Positions 1 to 10,607 of a stretch of DNA of 64,000 bases are shown here, in pieces (position 1 is the stretch's first letter; each line of letters opens with the position of its first letter). The stretch is from Crossaster papposus (Eukaryota; Echinodermata; Asteroidea; Velatida; Solasteridae): the NCBI GenBank assembly GCA_037893245.1, contig JBAIAA010000702.1:186001-250000 (forward strand), written 5' to 3'. A model generated the notes under the pieces. The model was not told where the DNA came from and ran no database searches. It was given only the letters and a program-made list of their open reading frames with translations. Made by a program: the position numbers and the translations under genes.

Positions 1-2
1 TT

Positions 3-980
3 GAGAGATTTAGCACCTTTTTTGAGTATTGTGCCCGCAAAGTAGCAGCCACTGATAATATCCTTCATTACCTTGACGATTCCGATGATTGCGCACGCGC
101 CCTTAACTCTTTTACTGTAGTTTGTACGAAGTTTGGGGTTCCCTTAGCTGTGGACAAAACCGAAGGACCGACCACTCATATCACTTTCCTAGGCTTAGCA
201 ATCGACACTGTCGCGCAGGAGATTCAAGTTCCAACGGAAAAAATTGTTTCGATCATGGCAAAACTAGATAATGCATTGGGTAGACAGAAACTTACTCTGC
301 GGGAGCTTCAGTCATTGTTGGGGAGTTTGAATTTTATCTGTAAGGCCGTTCGCCCAGGCCGCGCGTTTTTGCGTCGTTTGTTTGACTTAACAAGTGGCGT
401 TCAAAGACCACATCATCGTGTCCGTATTTCATCGGGGGCACGAGCTGACATGTTGGCCTGGAAGCAGTTTTTGACACATTTCAACGGTTCAATCATATTC
501 CCCGACCAAGTTTGGCACTCGAGCGATAATCTGCATTTGTACACGGACGCCTCTTCAGAGATAGGTTTTGGTGCATTCTTTGGTGGTAGTTGGACACACG
601 GACGATGGCCCTTGTCAGTGCGTTCTATGAAACTATCCATTGCTTTCCTCGAGCTTTTCCCCATTGTACTAGGGCTGCGGGTATGGGGACTGCCATTAAG
701 GAATAAGCGGGTAGTATTCTGGTCTGATAACGCGGCAGTCGTGGCCATAATCAATCGTCAAACTTTCCGCTGTCCCAAGATAATGAAATTGGTCCGCATG
801 CTTGTTGTGCGTTGTTTAGATTGGAATATTCATTTCAAAGCAAGGCACGTTCCCGGCATTGATAACGGTATTGCCGACGCTCTTTCCCGCTTTCAGATGT
901 CTAGGTTCCGGCAGCTAGCGCCCGGGGCATACCCCTTTATCACTCCCTTGCCTGCCGACCTTTGGTGCAATTTTATATAG
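3..980 (+). CDS. Reverse transcriptase-RNase H of a DIRS/Ngaro-like retrotransposon (5' truncated by window edge)
   Basis: The frame is open from the first complete codon at position 3 to the stop at 978-980 (325 residues visible), so the true start lies outside the window. Near the N-terminus is the RT catalytic box YLDD (residues 23-26). It is followed by the FLGLAIDT thumb-side motif and then an RNase H domain with the expected acidic positions: YTDASS, FLELFP, FWSDNAA and the terminal NGIADALSR. The C-terminal tail RFRQLAPGA resembles that seen in DIRS/Ngaro-like tyrosine-recombinase retroelements, but a Gypsy-related origin is not excluded. No tyrosine recombinase ORF follows downstream. 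The element would copy its RNA into DNA. No internal stop is seen, so it may be a fairly young insertion. Confidence 0.75.
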   Translation, partial: ERFSTFFEYCARKVAATDNILHYLDDSDDCARALNSFTVVCTKFGVPLAVDKTEGPTTHITFLGLAIDTVAQEIQVPTEKIVSIMAKLDNALGRQKLTLRELQSLLGSLNFICKAVRPGRAFLRRLFDLTSGVQRPHHRVRISSGARADMLAWKQFLTHFNGSIIFPDQVWHSSDNLHLYTDASSEIGFGAFFGGSWTHGRWPLSVRSMKLSIAFLELFPIVLGLRVWGLPLRNKRVVFWSDNAAVVAIINRQTFRCPKIMKLVRMLVVRCLDWNIHFKARHVPGIDNGIADALSRFQMSRFRQLAPGAYPFITPLPADLWCNFI

Positions 981-1500
981 ATATGCCGGCGTTCGTTCAA
1001 TATTTCTGTCGGGCCCCGTACGCATTCGGTTTACCAGCGTGCTTAGCAATCCTTCCCCCTACACCTGTCTTGCCCACTTCTTGTGCACTTCAGTATTGTT
1101 CTTGCTAGTGCTTAGTAATTTTGATTATTTCATATATATTTGATGTGCGCATACTATTTCTTTGTTTTTGTGTGTTTATCTTCCTTTCACGAGTCACGGT
1201 GCAACGGGCGTACTGGCCTTCAATGTGGATTGTGGGCGACGTTGTCGTCAATTGGACCTGCCGGGCTCAAGTTCGTTGACAACGGATTGAGAAGCTCTGC
1301 ACGCATTAGCGACCGTCCATGTATAGCTGCACCAGGGAGCCACAGCCATCGAACCCGGACTATATGACAATTAATTTCGGTTCTACCGACCTGGGAGGTA
1401 TTGCAGCACACATACAGAACTGATGAATGCTATCAATCACTGAAATATAATTTGTACCACGTCTCTCATGTCTTTATTATTTAACAACAACGGGCCTATT
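981..1500. other. Non-coding 3' flank of the DIRS-like ORF
   Basis: I see no ORF with family resemblance here. The stretch presumably belongs to the 3' untranslated part of the retroelement, because the hairpin array begins immediately after it. Confidence 0.35.
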
Positions 1501-1504
1501 TGGC

Positions 1505-1890
1505 GGCGGTCATTACTGACCGATACGTTTTAATGTCGCAATCGTTACAGCGCTAATTATTGGGTTTTCGTAAAGTGCGAAGACATGATTAGTGCTGCCG
1601 CTTTCATTGGGTTTGATGTTATTTTGGTAAATAACTAAAACATAATGGCGATACCATTATTGGGTTTTCGTAAAGTACGAAGACATAATGGTATGGGCGC
1701 CGTTATCGGGTTTTACGTTATTTTGGTAAATAACTCAAACATGATAGCGATACGGTTTAATGTCCCGATCGGTACAGCGCTAATTATTGGGTTTTCGTAA
1801 AGTGTGAGGACATGATTAGTGCTGGGGCTATCATGGGGTTTTATGTTATTTTGGTAAATAACTAAAACATGATAGAAATACGTTGTAATT
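1505..1890. repeat. Array of alternating hairpins with variable but complementary stems
   Basis: Two loop types alternate. Loop A contains TTCGTA..TACGAA-like inner pairing (copies near 1561, 1661 and 1789). Loop B contains GTTATTT..AAATAAC (near 1618, 1717 and 1845). The outer arms differ between copies yet stay complementary: AGCGCTAAT 1549-1557 with ATTAGTGCT 1588-1596, ATACCATTAT 1651-1660 with ATAATGGTAT 1685-1694, and CTATCAT 1828-1834 with ATGATAG 1869-1875. A larger unit of about 227 bp is also duplicated (about 1521 and 1748). The array probably forms the terminal/internal repeat region of the adjacent retroelement. Confidence 0.6.
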
Positions 1891-3150
1891 TCGCTATCTA
1901 AGGCAAACTGATATACTATTGTAATATACTATTGTATTATACTGTTGGTTTGAAATAATAATATGTTTTGAGATCAACCTCTGGCAATAAACTGCTCCGG
2001 CCTTTCGATACATAACGAAAATAAACTCTTTAGGCCAATGCCTGAATAATTTGTCATGTGTCCTGTCGCATGGGGTAATAATTCTTGTAAATTATCGAAT
2101 CATAATTTTGCAAACACAAATTCAAGCATCGCTTGAGGGCGCAATAATGAAACCAAGAATCTTTCAAAAGCGCCCTCGGCAAATGTATAGATAAGAAAAA
2201 TGTATAGATAAGACATTGAGAAGAAGGTACAGCCTTAAAGGTGCAAGGAAAACCCCAGTAATGTTAACATTAATTTGTTCTTAAGTTATCCTCCAAATAA
2301 TGAGGTTAAAACAGCGACAATTAGTAGATGGTTAAAACGGTCACTGTTGAATGCCGGATTATATTAGTAGTGTCAATTTTTAAGGCACATATAGCTTCAG
2401 GTCAGCGTCAACCTCAGCTGCGGTAAATAAGTTCCAATTAATATAATCCTCAAAACAGCTGGACGGAGTAATGCGTATACGTTTGCAAGTTTTATAATGG
2501 AAGCAAATAGGAAACTCCACAAACCCTCTTTGCAAATTCCGTCCTAGACAACTGAATATACAGAGACTTCGTAAAAAAAATACAAATTATAATGTATTAG
2601 GCCTACTGTATACATTGTAATGCCGCATTTTCACCAATATACACCGGTGAAATAACAGCCAAATCGAATCCTGTGTGCAAACTGTTAGCTAATTAGCTAA
2701 TGAGCTTATTAGCAAATTTTGTCCTCAGTGTGCCACAGTCACTGTCTGAAACTTTGAAATCTCCCAATTAAACGAAAGAAGTGAAGTTTAATAATATGAT
2801 TCTACCGATCCATTACCGAAATTAGGAGTCAGCTATATACCCTCCCTTGTTTTAATATCTTATCTTACATTAAGCCTATGTTCGCCCACTCTTTATATGA
2901 TGGTGCCAAGGCTAGTGTATTGTGTATTGCTTTAAACACTGACGGTTGAGTTGGCAAGGTTCCTCTTATAAATTAATAGGCGCGCCAAGCGCTTTCTTTG
3001 CCTGGGTGCGTTCCTCAAATACAGACAATACAATTCGGTAATGGATATTTTATCATGCATTCGTTTAGCCTTGCAATGCTATTAAGCTTAATTGTTCCCT
3101 GAACAAGCGAGCGGCCGCTATACTGCGTATAGATCTCTGTTCTAGTCTCT
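1891..3150. other. AT-rich non-coding DNA, nothing recognised
   Basis: No gene, RNA or clear element boundary was recognised. The stretch contains short A/T runs and no ORF with coding character. Confidence 0.4.
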
Positions 3151-3229
3151 ATGATCTGTCCATGCAGCACAAAACACACAGAGCCCATGCCCAACACACT
3201 TAGTTTCCTCTTTTTGCAACCCGTACGAG

Positions 3230-3355
3230 GGAAGATGTGTAGCGCCATGATCAAGGCTGCTGCCGATGATAATCTGGCCACGCTTCGTGACAAGGCTTTC
3301 GCGGCTTTCAGAACCGAGTGCCGTGATAAAAGAGTCAATCTGAACGAAACCAAAT
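3230..3355 (+). CDS. Possible isolated internal exon of an unknown gene
   Basis: A GC-richer patch with coding character reads GKMCSAMIKAAADDNLATLR and continues to NLNETK. It ends at a strong GTAAGT donor at 3356 and is preceded by a pyrimidine-rich stretch and AG at 3228-3229. I do not recognise the family. No partner exon is visible nearby. It could be a host exon, a captured exon in a repeat, or chance. Confidence 0.3.
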
Positions 3356-3850
3356 GTAAGTTATCCTACCACGTACAAATCTGTTAAATTTGCGAGTACA
3401 CATTCACAATGGTGAAGAAACATATAGCACACTCAAAATTGAAAAAGACTATAAAAAAATATATAAAATGATATGTTTGCAAGCGTTGTTTAAAACGTTG
3501 GGCTTCATCTTATCATCTACTCAAGGGTTGACCTTATGTGCATTGGATTGTTTTTTTCCTGATTCGAATTTCTTGCCATGTACATTTTGTTTTTCGAATC
3601 CCTTTTTTGTTTAACTATTTATTGCTTACTCTGTATAGTTGAGTTCCATATGATTTAGATAATGCAAAAAAAGGACTTATCAACATCTGTTTTTAACAAG
3701 AAATGTGATTGGAGTCGTAGTGTGTACGCGATGCCACATAGGTTTGGTTTTGTACAATTATTTAAATCTGAATATCAATATTATATAAATGTAAACATAG
3801 ACTCAAGTTTTTTGTAATATGTTTTATGTTAATTACTTGTCGAGATAATA

Positions 3851-4012
3851 TGTGACCCAGCACGAGTAAATGAGACACTTTGAGGCCAAAATGAAAATTG
3901 AGATTTTGATGTCATCATTCAGTTTAAAGCTAAACAAGCTTTAAATGATGAAATCAAAACCTAAATTTTCATTTTTGCCTCAAAGTTTTTCATTTACTCG
4001 TGCTGGGTCACA
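3851..4012. mobile_element. Foldback MITE with TGTGACCC termini and TA target duplication
   Basis: The two halves are near-complete inverted repeats. The left begins TGTGACCCAGCACGAGTAAA and the right ends with its complement. TA lies directly outside both ends (3849-3850 and 4013-4014), which suits a Tc1/mariner-type MITE. It sits inside another dispersed repeat. Confidence 0.7.
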
Positions 4013-4436
4013 TACAAGTATTCGTGTCGACTTCGGTAAGTCGACTTGGCGATATATTATCTCGAAAAGTAATTTTCTCGACTTCGTTAGGACGACTTTG
4101 CCGACAACCCGTAAACTCGAGTCAAGGCAGCGGCGACTTAGGTACTCGTCTTGTTGGTTAGTGGTTCGGTCTCTTTATATCAAGTCGCCAAATCCACGAC
4201 GGTCAGCGCGTACTAGAGTTATTGCGTTTTAGACCGTCAATAACCGTCGTACGCAATCCTAGCCAATCAGCACTTGCGAGTGTCCATGAGGTCAGCGGTG
4301 CTTGCGTTCCATCCAATGAACTGTCGGCACTGTACCTTAGCTTGTTGTTATTCGTAATAAGGCCTGGCATACGATGTACATGATTATTAGTATATACACG
4401 CCCTCCTCCCGCTGGTGACTGACACGTCTGTACAAA
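4013..4436. repeat. Dispersed repeat copy 1 (GTCGACTT..GTCGACTT type)
   Basis: This shares long stretches with 6386-6835, including GTAAGTCGACTTGGCGATAT and CCAAATCCACGACGGTCAGC. The second half is in inverted orientation relative to the other copy, so the family is either palindromic or rearranged. Confidence 0.6.
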
Positions 4437-4822
4437 TTCCTGTTTTGTTCCTGTTTGGAACATGTTTTTATCCTGTTTTTGTACCGTAAACCAGTATTAA
4501 AACATGTTTTTATCCTGTTTAGATGAAATACCAGGGAGTATTAACCTGTTTGCTTCCTATTTGTCCCCGAACAAACCTGTTTGTTTCCTGTTTTTCCTCA
4601 GTCATCCTGTTTCGAACCTGTTTTTGGCTGACTTAAACTTTTTGTGAAGTCTGTAAACCTGTTTTCAAGAAAACAGGAACCTGTTTGAAAACTGTTTTCC
4701 GGTACCCTGTTTTTATCCTGTTTTTTCCCTGCTTTTAGCCGTTCCAAATACAATCGTTTCAAACATGTTTTAAAAAAACATGTTTGCAACAGGATACAAA
4801 CATGTTTTATTCCTGTTTAAAT
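4436..4822. repeat. Degenerate CCTGTTT/AACAGG short-motif cluster
   Basis: The heptamer CCTGTTT and near variants (CATGTTT, CCTATTT, CTGTTTT) occur many times, mostly on one strand, with irregular spacing. A local inverted pair ATGTTTTAAAAAAACAT lies near 4763. There is no coding potential. Confidence 0.6.
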
Positions 4823-4834
4823 TGGACGAGGGCT

Positions 4835-5281
4835 GGGCTGCGTTCCACTTACGCGAACTGTTTGCGCGAACGTTCGCCTACGTTTTGAGTTTGGGGGAGT
4901 TAAAGTGGAACGATATTTTAAAAACTACGTTTTTAAAATGGCGGCCCATAGTGACAGTAACATCGTTTGGTTGGCTGCTTTTTGTCCAACTCATTTTTTT
5001 TTCTTTAATCTTTAAAAGATCCCTGTGACTGCTCAAAACAACCCGCCGTTTATAACGAAAAGTATGAAACGTAAATCAAAACCGTGAAAAGAAAACCGTC
5101 GGCTGCTAACTTCTCCGCCATCTTTAAAATACGTCGGTGGCCAACAGCGAACAGCTCGAAATGTCGTTCGCCGTTTTCGCTAACGTTCGCCAACATAATT
5201 GGCGAACATTGCGTTCCACTCACGCGAACAACGATAACGTTGGCTAACGTTGGCAACGTTCGCTGGAGTGGAACGCACCCC
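4835..5281. mobile_element. Foldback element with GGGNTGCGTTCCACT termini
   Basis: The left terminus GGGCTGCGTTCCACT (4835-4849) is the inverse of AGTGGAACGCACCCC (5267-5281). Inner GCGAACGTTCGCC-type repeats occur in both halves. No ORF is recognised, so it is a non-autonomous element. Confidence 0.65.
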
Positions 5282-5676
5282 AGATGTGTACAATGGCGCT
5301 TACAATGACGCCCGGCCCGCTTCCACTGTTAAAGGTTTAAAGGGATACGTACACATGGCGGGAATTTCAATGGGGTATTTTCAACATGCGGGTTGAAATT
5401 GTGAAGATCAAACCACTTTAAATGCAGGGAACACATAGGCCTTGTAATTACCAAGTATAGAGTATATAAACCAGCTTCCAGAGGGGATGTTTGTCCCTAA
5501 TGAATATTAGTGCCGTCCACGCAAAATCCCTTCTTTTTTTTTACTGTCAGACGTCCCAAAACGCGGATGCCTTATCTGGTGTATTCCATTTCCACCCCAG
5601 ATATAGAAAAGAGGTATAATAACTCTCACATCGGAACCAATAAACGTGCATCGTGACCCACCCCAAAACGTAAAAT

Positions 5677-5874
5677 GGGGCAACTTTAGTCATGCTGGGT
5701 AACTTTGGCCACTACATGCAAAAAACAATCCTTTGTTGATGGTTTTACTTGTATTTTTAGAAATTTGTATTATTTATGTAAATGATCAAGAAAGAGTTGA
5801 AAAAAACCATCAAACTCAATTTTATGTGATATTTTAGAAATGTTTTTCCCTAAACGATCTGACCAAAGTTGCCC
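5677..5874. mobile_element. Short MITE-like element with GGGCAACTTT ends
   Basis: GGGGCAACTTTAGTCA at the left faces TGACCAAAGTTGCCC at the right. It is about 200 bp, AT-rich and non-coding. Confidence 0.5.
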
Positions 5875-6385
5875 TAACCCTAAATGTCTTTCAATGAGTA
5901 TAAAACGTAAAATACGCTTCTGAAAACTTATTCAACTCATTGTGTTTATAGAGGGCAATCGTCAATTTTAGCTTTTCAGAAAATTCTGGGTGTTTGAGGA
6001 ATCAAATCGATTTTTATTTGTAGTTTGTTTGTGTGCAAACGGATTTTGTTTACGATCAAAAAATGTTTGTTGGCTCAAACCCAACTCTATTGTAAAACAT
6101 AACACGGAAAATATAACATTATTGTTTAATATGCAGATATTGTAAATTATCTGAAAATATTGACCAAGGTTTCCCATTAGTAACGGTACAGTGTCCACTA
6201 CACTGACACTGCGTGAGCAACAAGCAGTCGTTCGTGTTCCCTGCATTTAAAATGGTTTTATCCTGACAACCTGCATGTTGAAAATACCATTGAAATTCCC
6301 GTCACGTACGTATCCCATTGTACCTAGCCTTGTAACAATAGAAGCGGGGATCAGTCCTTGCAAACGCTATTGTACATGTACATAT
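5875..6385. other. Non-coding DNA, nothing recognised
   Basis: No supported gene or element boundary was found in this AT-rich stretch. Confidence 0.35.
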
Positions 6386-6835
6386 CTGGCGAGTCAGTCA
6401 CGCGACCAGCGGGGGGGGGGGGTGTCTACTAATGATTATAATAATCATGTAGATCGTATGCCAGACCTTATTATGAATAACAATAAGCTACGGTACAGTC
6501 CCGGTAGTTCATTGGATGGAACGCAAGCACTGCTGACCTCACGAACACTCGCATGTGCTGATTGGCTAGTCTTGCGTACAACGGTAGTTTACGGTCTTAA
6601 ACGCACGAACTTTACTTGTATATATCTCAACATATATCTCAACAAGTATTCGTGTCGACTTTGGTAAGTCGACTTGGCGATATATTATCTCGAAAAGTAA
6701 TTTTCTCGACTTCGTTAAGACAACTTGACCGACCACCCGTAAACTCGAGTCAAGACAGCGGCGACTTGGGTACTCGTCTTGTTGGGTCGCCAAATCCACG
6801 ACGGTCAGCGCGTACTTGTACTCTTGTTTTAACCG
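6386..6835. repeat. Dispersed repeat copy 2
   Basis: This is homologous to 4013-4436, partly in the opposite order and orientation. It holds a run of G (about 6411-6422), then sequence shared with copy 1 such as GTTCATTGGATGGAACGCAA, then the GTCGACTT-rich portion. Confidence 0.6.
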
Positions 6836-7047
6836 TAGATCTATTGAAACTCGTGGGTCGAGAAACGTACGTGGGAGACGGCAGATAAATTTGCCACGAT
6901 TCGGATTTGGATCTTACTTAGGTAATATTAGTGCGAGAACCCGGTTATTACTGCGTGGTAATGACCGGGTTGGGGGATGACCGCTGGTAATGGATCGAGA
7001 AAAATTGTGAAAATACTCCGAATTTCGCGACTTCGCGGCTTCTTCTA

Positions 7048-7893
7048 GGCCGTTTCACAAACGCAGCTTCGTTTCCGTATTTTGGCTCTATTCATGTAGT
7101 TTAGCAGTGGTACAGTTGTTTTCCTAGTTCCGGATTTTTCCTAGTTCCGGATCGCTTCAAATAAAAAATTACCTTGTTATGGCTTGGTCTTTAATACTAT
7201 TTGTTTAGATGAAGAGCATTTTGAAAAGAAACATACAAGCTTCTAGATACATAAGTAAAAATAAGTCTAAAAGTCTCCAGTATTAAACAATCTGCCAAAG
7301 ACTGAACGTTAATTTTTTCCTAGTTCCGGATCGCCCGTAAAATACATGCATCAACTACACGCGCGCAAGCGATTTCATATGACGTGTTCTGTGGGTCAAA
7401 GTTTATCGGCTCGTTGCCGCGCGCCACACACATACACGGACAAAACATTTCAAAGCATTTCCTTGCAAGTCCTCGATCTTTTTAAACTTTATCGGAAGTG
7501 AAAGTATTTGAAATTTATTTTAAACTGTATTTATATAAATTAATGAATACTTTATTAGAAATATAGGCTTGATTCGGGTTGGTTCTAGCGTGATAATTTT
7601 TCATGTACGAAGCAGTTTTTTACTCGATCCGGAATTGGTTAAACTGATCCGCAACTAGAAAAAGGGATGTCGGTATATTTGGCGTCGTATTTTCAAATAA
7701 AGAAGAGCATAAATATCGAAACAAAAACGGTAGTTTCTCCATCACTCAAGGTAAACTACTAAACCTATTTCATTTAAATTCTGAGGATTAGACTTGCCAA
7801 AAACAGCCTGAATATTTGTTGCGATCCGGAACTAGGAAAACGTCTGTAATGTGGCCAGAATGCAGCCCAAAGCCGGGGTTTAGAAAACGGCCC
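7048..7893. mobile_element. GGCCGTTT MITE split by a nested element
   Basis: The left part (7048-7118) and right part (7841-7893) correspond to the two halves of the intact copy at 30355-30460. The family termini are GGCCGTTT and its complement AAAACGGCC. The middle is occupied by the 7119-7840 element, so this older MITE was the landing site. Confidence 0.55.
7119..7840. mobile_element. TIR element with TTTTCCTAGTTCCGGA termini, nested
   Basis: The left terminus occurs as two adjacent copies (7119-7134 and 7135-7155). The right terminus is the inverse GATCCGGAACTAGGAAAA (7823-7840). A further copy of the motif lies inside at 7312-7334, suggesting a compound of related elements. No transposase is seen. 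Confidence 0.55.
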
Positions 7894-8260
7894 TTGGAAA
7901 ACCATGAATATTACTACATATAATGCCCTGCACGTGATCGAGTCTCGGCCAATCAGAAGCCTTCAACTCTCCTAGGTATTTATTAAAATCATATAGTTGG
8001 TGTCATCTTGCTGGATTGTACCTACAATTCAGCATTATTATGCATATAAGTTGCGGTCACGACAATAATTATTGATAGAAGCTCGTTGCTCAGAGCAAAG
8101 CTCTATGCTTGGACACAATAGGTTGGATTAGAAGTGAATGCTGCTGCATATGTTAAAAATGTTAAGAGTGGGTCCACGTAAATATTTCATGTAAGTGTCC
8201 TCGGCATTTTTTATTATTTTTTAATATGAAAGGACTTGGTAACCAAGTAACCAAAATAGA

Positions 8261-8368
8261 TCAAGTCGGAGAATAGACTCGGAACTGTAGACTCGTGCAA
8301 CAATGGACTCGGCTTTGCCTCGTCCATTATTTGCACGAATCTACAGTTCCTTGTCCATTCTCCTTGAC
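8261..8368. repeat. Small foldback palindrome
   Basis: The left arm ATAGACTCGGAACTGTAGAC is followed by a short centre and by the matching inverse arm ending near 8368. It is non-coding and probably a MITE remnant. Confidence 0.5.
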
Positions 8369-9239
8369 ATAATGTTTTAGTTCACAACAAGTATTGTTTC
8401 CCTTTTTTATATGCCACTAATAAATTGTTATCAAAAAATGGTATGCAAGAAATGTTGTGGAGAGGATTTTCATAAAAATATTATTGTTTGTGTGTATTAT
8501 TACTTCAAACTGAAGAAAAAGCTTAAATTTCATTTGTTTAAATGTTATTGGAGAATGACCATTTTTGATGCAGTACTGCCTTTAAGGGATCGTATACGTT
8601 TGGTAATTACTCAAAACATTAATGGCAATAAAAACTTATTTGGTAAGAAGTACAGCGGCTTTGGATAGTATAATGCATTTTTAGGACTGTTCACTTCGAA
8701 GTGCTGCGGTTATGGAAAAAGATATCACTTGTTATCCCAAAAAATTTGAATCTGAGAAGCGTTACCGCAGTGACGTTTCTCAGACTGTGTATTCCAATGC
8801 AGATTATTCTTCCTGCGTAGACATAACCGCTCCAGATTTTCGGCAATATCTCAAAATCGCTACCACCTTTTGAAATGAAATTTTTACAGGTTAGTTTTAT
8901 GGTATATATCTATAACTATATAGGATTAAAACAAACAATGGGTTCCAATTACCAAACGTGTACGATCCAATTAAGAGGATATAATCCCCCAATCTTTTCT
9001 CACCAGATATGAAAAGACCAATGTTGGCTCTAATCAAATCCAAAGGGAAAATATTCTGAGACCCCTGGCAAGTTGAATTTTTGATGGACAAAAATTACAA
9101 TTGTACAAGTTCTAAAAACATGCGTTAATACACAAAATGGCCTGCAACGATTACACGGCAATTTTTTTTTTTAATTTTTAAAATTTATTTTTTTAAATTT
9201 TTTTTAAATAAAATAAACCAAACCAATTGTCAACTTTAC
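8369..9239. other. AT-rich non-coding DNA
   Basis: Long A/T runs lie near 9165-9215. A dispersed-repeat-like stretch at about 8690-8885 has no recognisable product. No gene is supported. Confidence 0.35.
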
Positions 9240-9264
9240 GTGGGTTTCGTTGGAGCAGGTCACA
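9240..9264. repeat. Solo terminus of the TGTGACCTG MITE family
   Basis: The string matches the right end of the complete MITE at 37135-37560 (GTTGGAGCAGGTCACA). No partner terminus was found nearby. Confidence 0.5.
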
Positions 9265-9685
9265 AATAGTACAATTGAATACATTTTGCATGGACATTTC
9301 TTATCTAACATATATAGCCAGCCGAGTCGGCCTATAACATTTGATGCAGACAATTAGCAATCGCAGAACTGCGATTACCAACACGTACTACGCGCACAGC
9401 GCTAATTAGATATGCAATGCAGGCCCATGCATTTTTTAAAAATGTTTTAAATATTTTTTTTAATTTTATTTAATATATATATATATTTTGTAATGTTAGT
9501 TACGGTTAACCGTAACCACAAAACAACGGTTACACGATTAATTTAATAACCGCAAACTGGCAGCCTATTGCCATACAAAAAATAATAAGTTCATTTTTGG
9601 TTACTTGCTTATTACGTGGACCCACTTTTATTTATTTTTTCCAAACTGGCTAAAAATGGCAACGGGCAATAAAAAAAACCACAGA

Positions 9686-9767
9686 AGTAGTAGGGAATGT
9701 GCCGTATGTAAACCAAATCTTAATTATCTTGCGAGAATCTTAAAAAACAGCGCCCTCTATGGGTTAA
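9686..9767 (+). repeat. Polinton left terminal inverted repeat
   Basis: It starts AGTAGTAGGGAATGTG and includes TTGCGAGAATCTT and CAGCGCCCTCTATG. All of these recur inverted at the right end. ACAGA precedes it. Confidence 0.75.
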
Positions 9768-9906
9768 CAAAAAAACCAATAAATGACAAACTCTAAAAAA
9801 AATTTTTTTTAAAGCGCCATCAACTATTTTATTTTATTTTTATTGATTACAGTTTTATATAACTAAAATTAACTTCTAAAAATCTGCCAGTACCCTTTAG
9901 GTTTTT

Positions 9907-10107
9907 TATATTTAGAAAAGGAGACTGCCAGTCTCCTTCTCAAAATAGACTTTTTTATAAATGATGTCACGTCTATATTTAGAAAAGGAGACTGCCAGTC
10001 TCCTTCTCAAAATAGACTTTTTTATAAATGATGTCACGTCTATATTTAGAAAAGAAGACTGCCAGTCTCCTTCTCAAAATAGACTTTTTTATAAATGATG
10101 TCATGTC
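9907..10107. repeat. Three tandem 67-bp units, each with a GGAGACTG palindrome
   Basis: The copies start at about 9907, 9974 and 10041 with near identity. Each contains the hairpin-forming GGAGACTGCCAGTCTCC followed by TTTTTTATAAATGATGTCA. The array lies about 220 bp inside the Polinton left terminus, between the TIR and the first gene, so it may be a replication or packaging element. That role is inference. Confidence 0.7.
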
Positions 10108-10122
10108 TAAAATTACACTTGT

Positions 10123-10607
10123 TTACACAGGTCCACAGTGATTACAAATACACTCTGCATGGTGTTTCCATCTTTTACCTAATGCTGGGGTGATACTAAA
10201 ATACGTCTTAATTAATCTCTTATTTTTTCTGAAAAAAGTTAAGGGTAGACGGCAGTTAAGTAATTTGGGATATTCGTTTACCAGTTTGTAAAATTCCCTC
10301 AATATTTTAGCCCAATGTTTTCTTATGTCACAATTTTGTTCTAACCATGTATCAAAATTTGGTAAAAATACGTCACCCTTTTTTTTTATCTCGCCGAAAT
10401 GTTTGAAATGAAATTTCTAACCAGTTCCCTAACTTTGCCGCGCTAAACAAACCCCTGTTTTCCCCCTGTTTATACTTTTCACCGCATTCTGTTACGCATT
10501 GTTCTAAATCCCTTAAATTGTAATGTCGTTCATTACCTGGTAAAGGAATATCCTCCCAATTACTTAACTGTCGTTGCATATTATAAGTACTTTTTAGTTT
10601 GTTATCC
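10123..10607 (-). pseudogene. Conserved Polinton protein of unknown function, truncated and frameshifted
   Basis: On the minus strand one frame is open from the LINE junction (about 10607) to about 10373. It includes DIPLPGNERHYNLRDLEQC and KLGNWLE. The adjacent frame then continues without stops to a TAA at 10123-10125. It includes FDTWLEQNCDIRKHWAKIL, a basic FFRKNKR segment and a terminal C-x-C-x2-H-C cluster. The frame change falls in a run of nine A's (T's on plus, 10379-10387), so it is a one-base slip. The 5' part of the gene is cut off by the LINE inserted at 10608. The first visible codon belongs to the LINE tail and is not a real start. Function is unknown; the Cys/His tail could bind metal. 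Confidence 0.6.
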
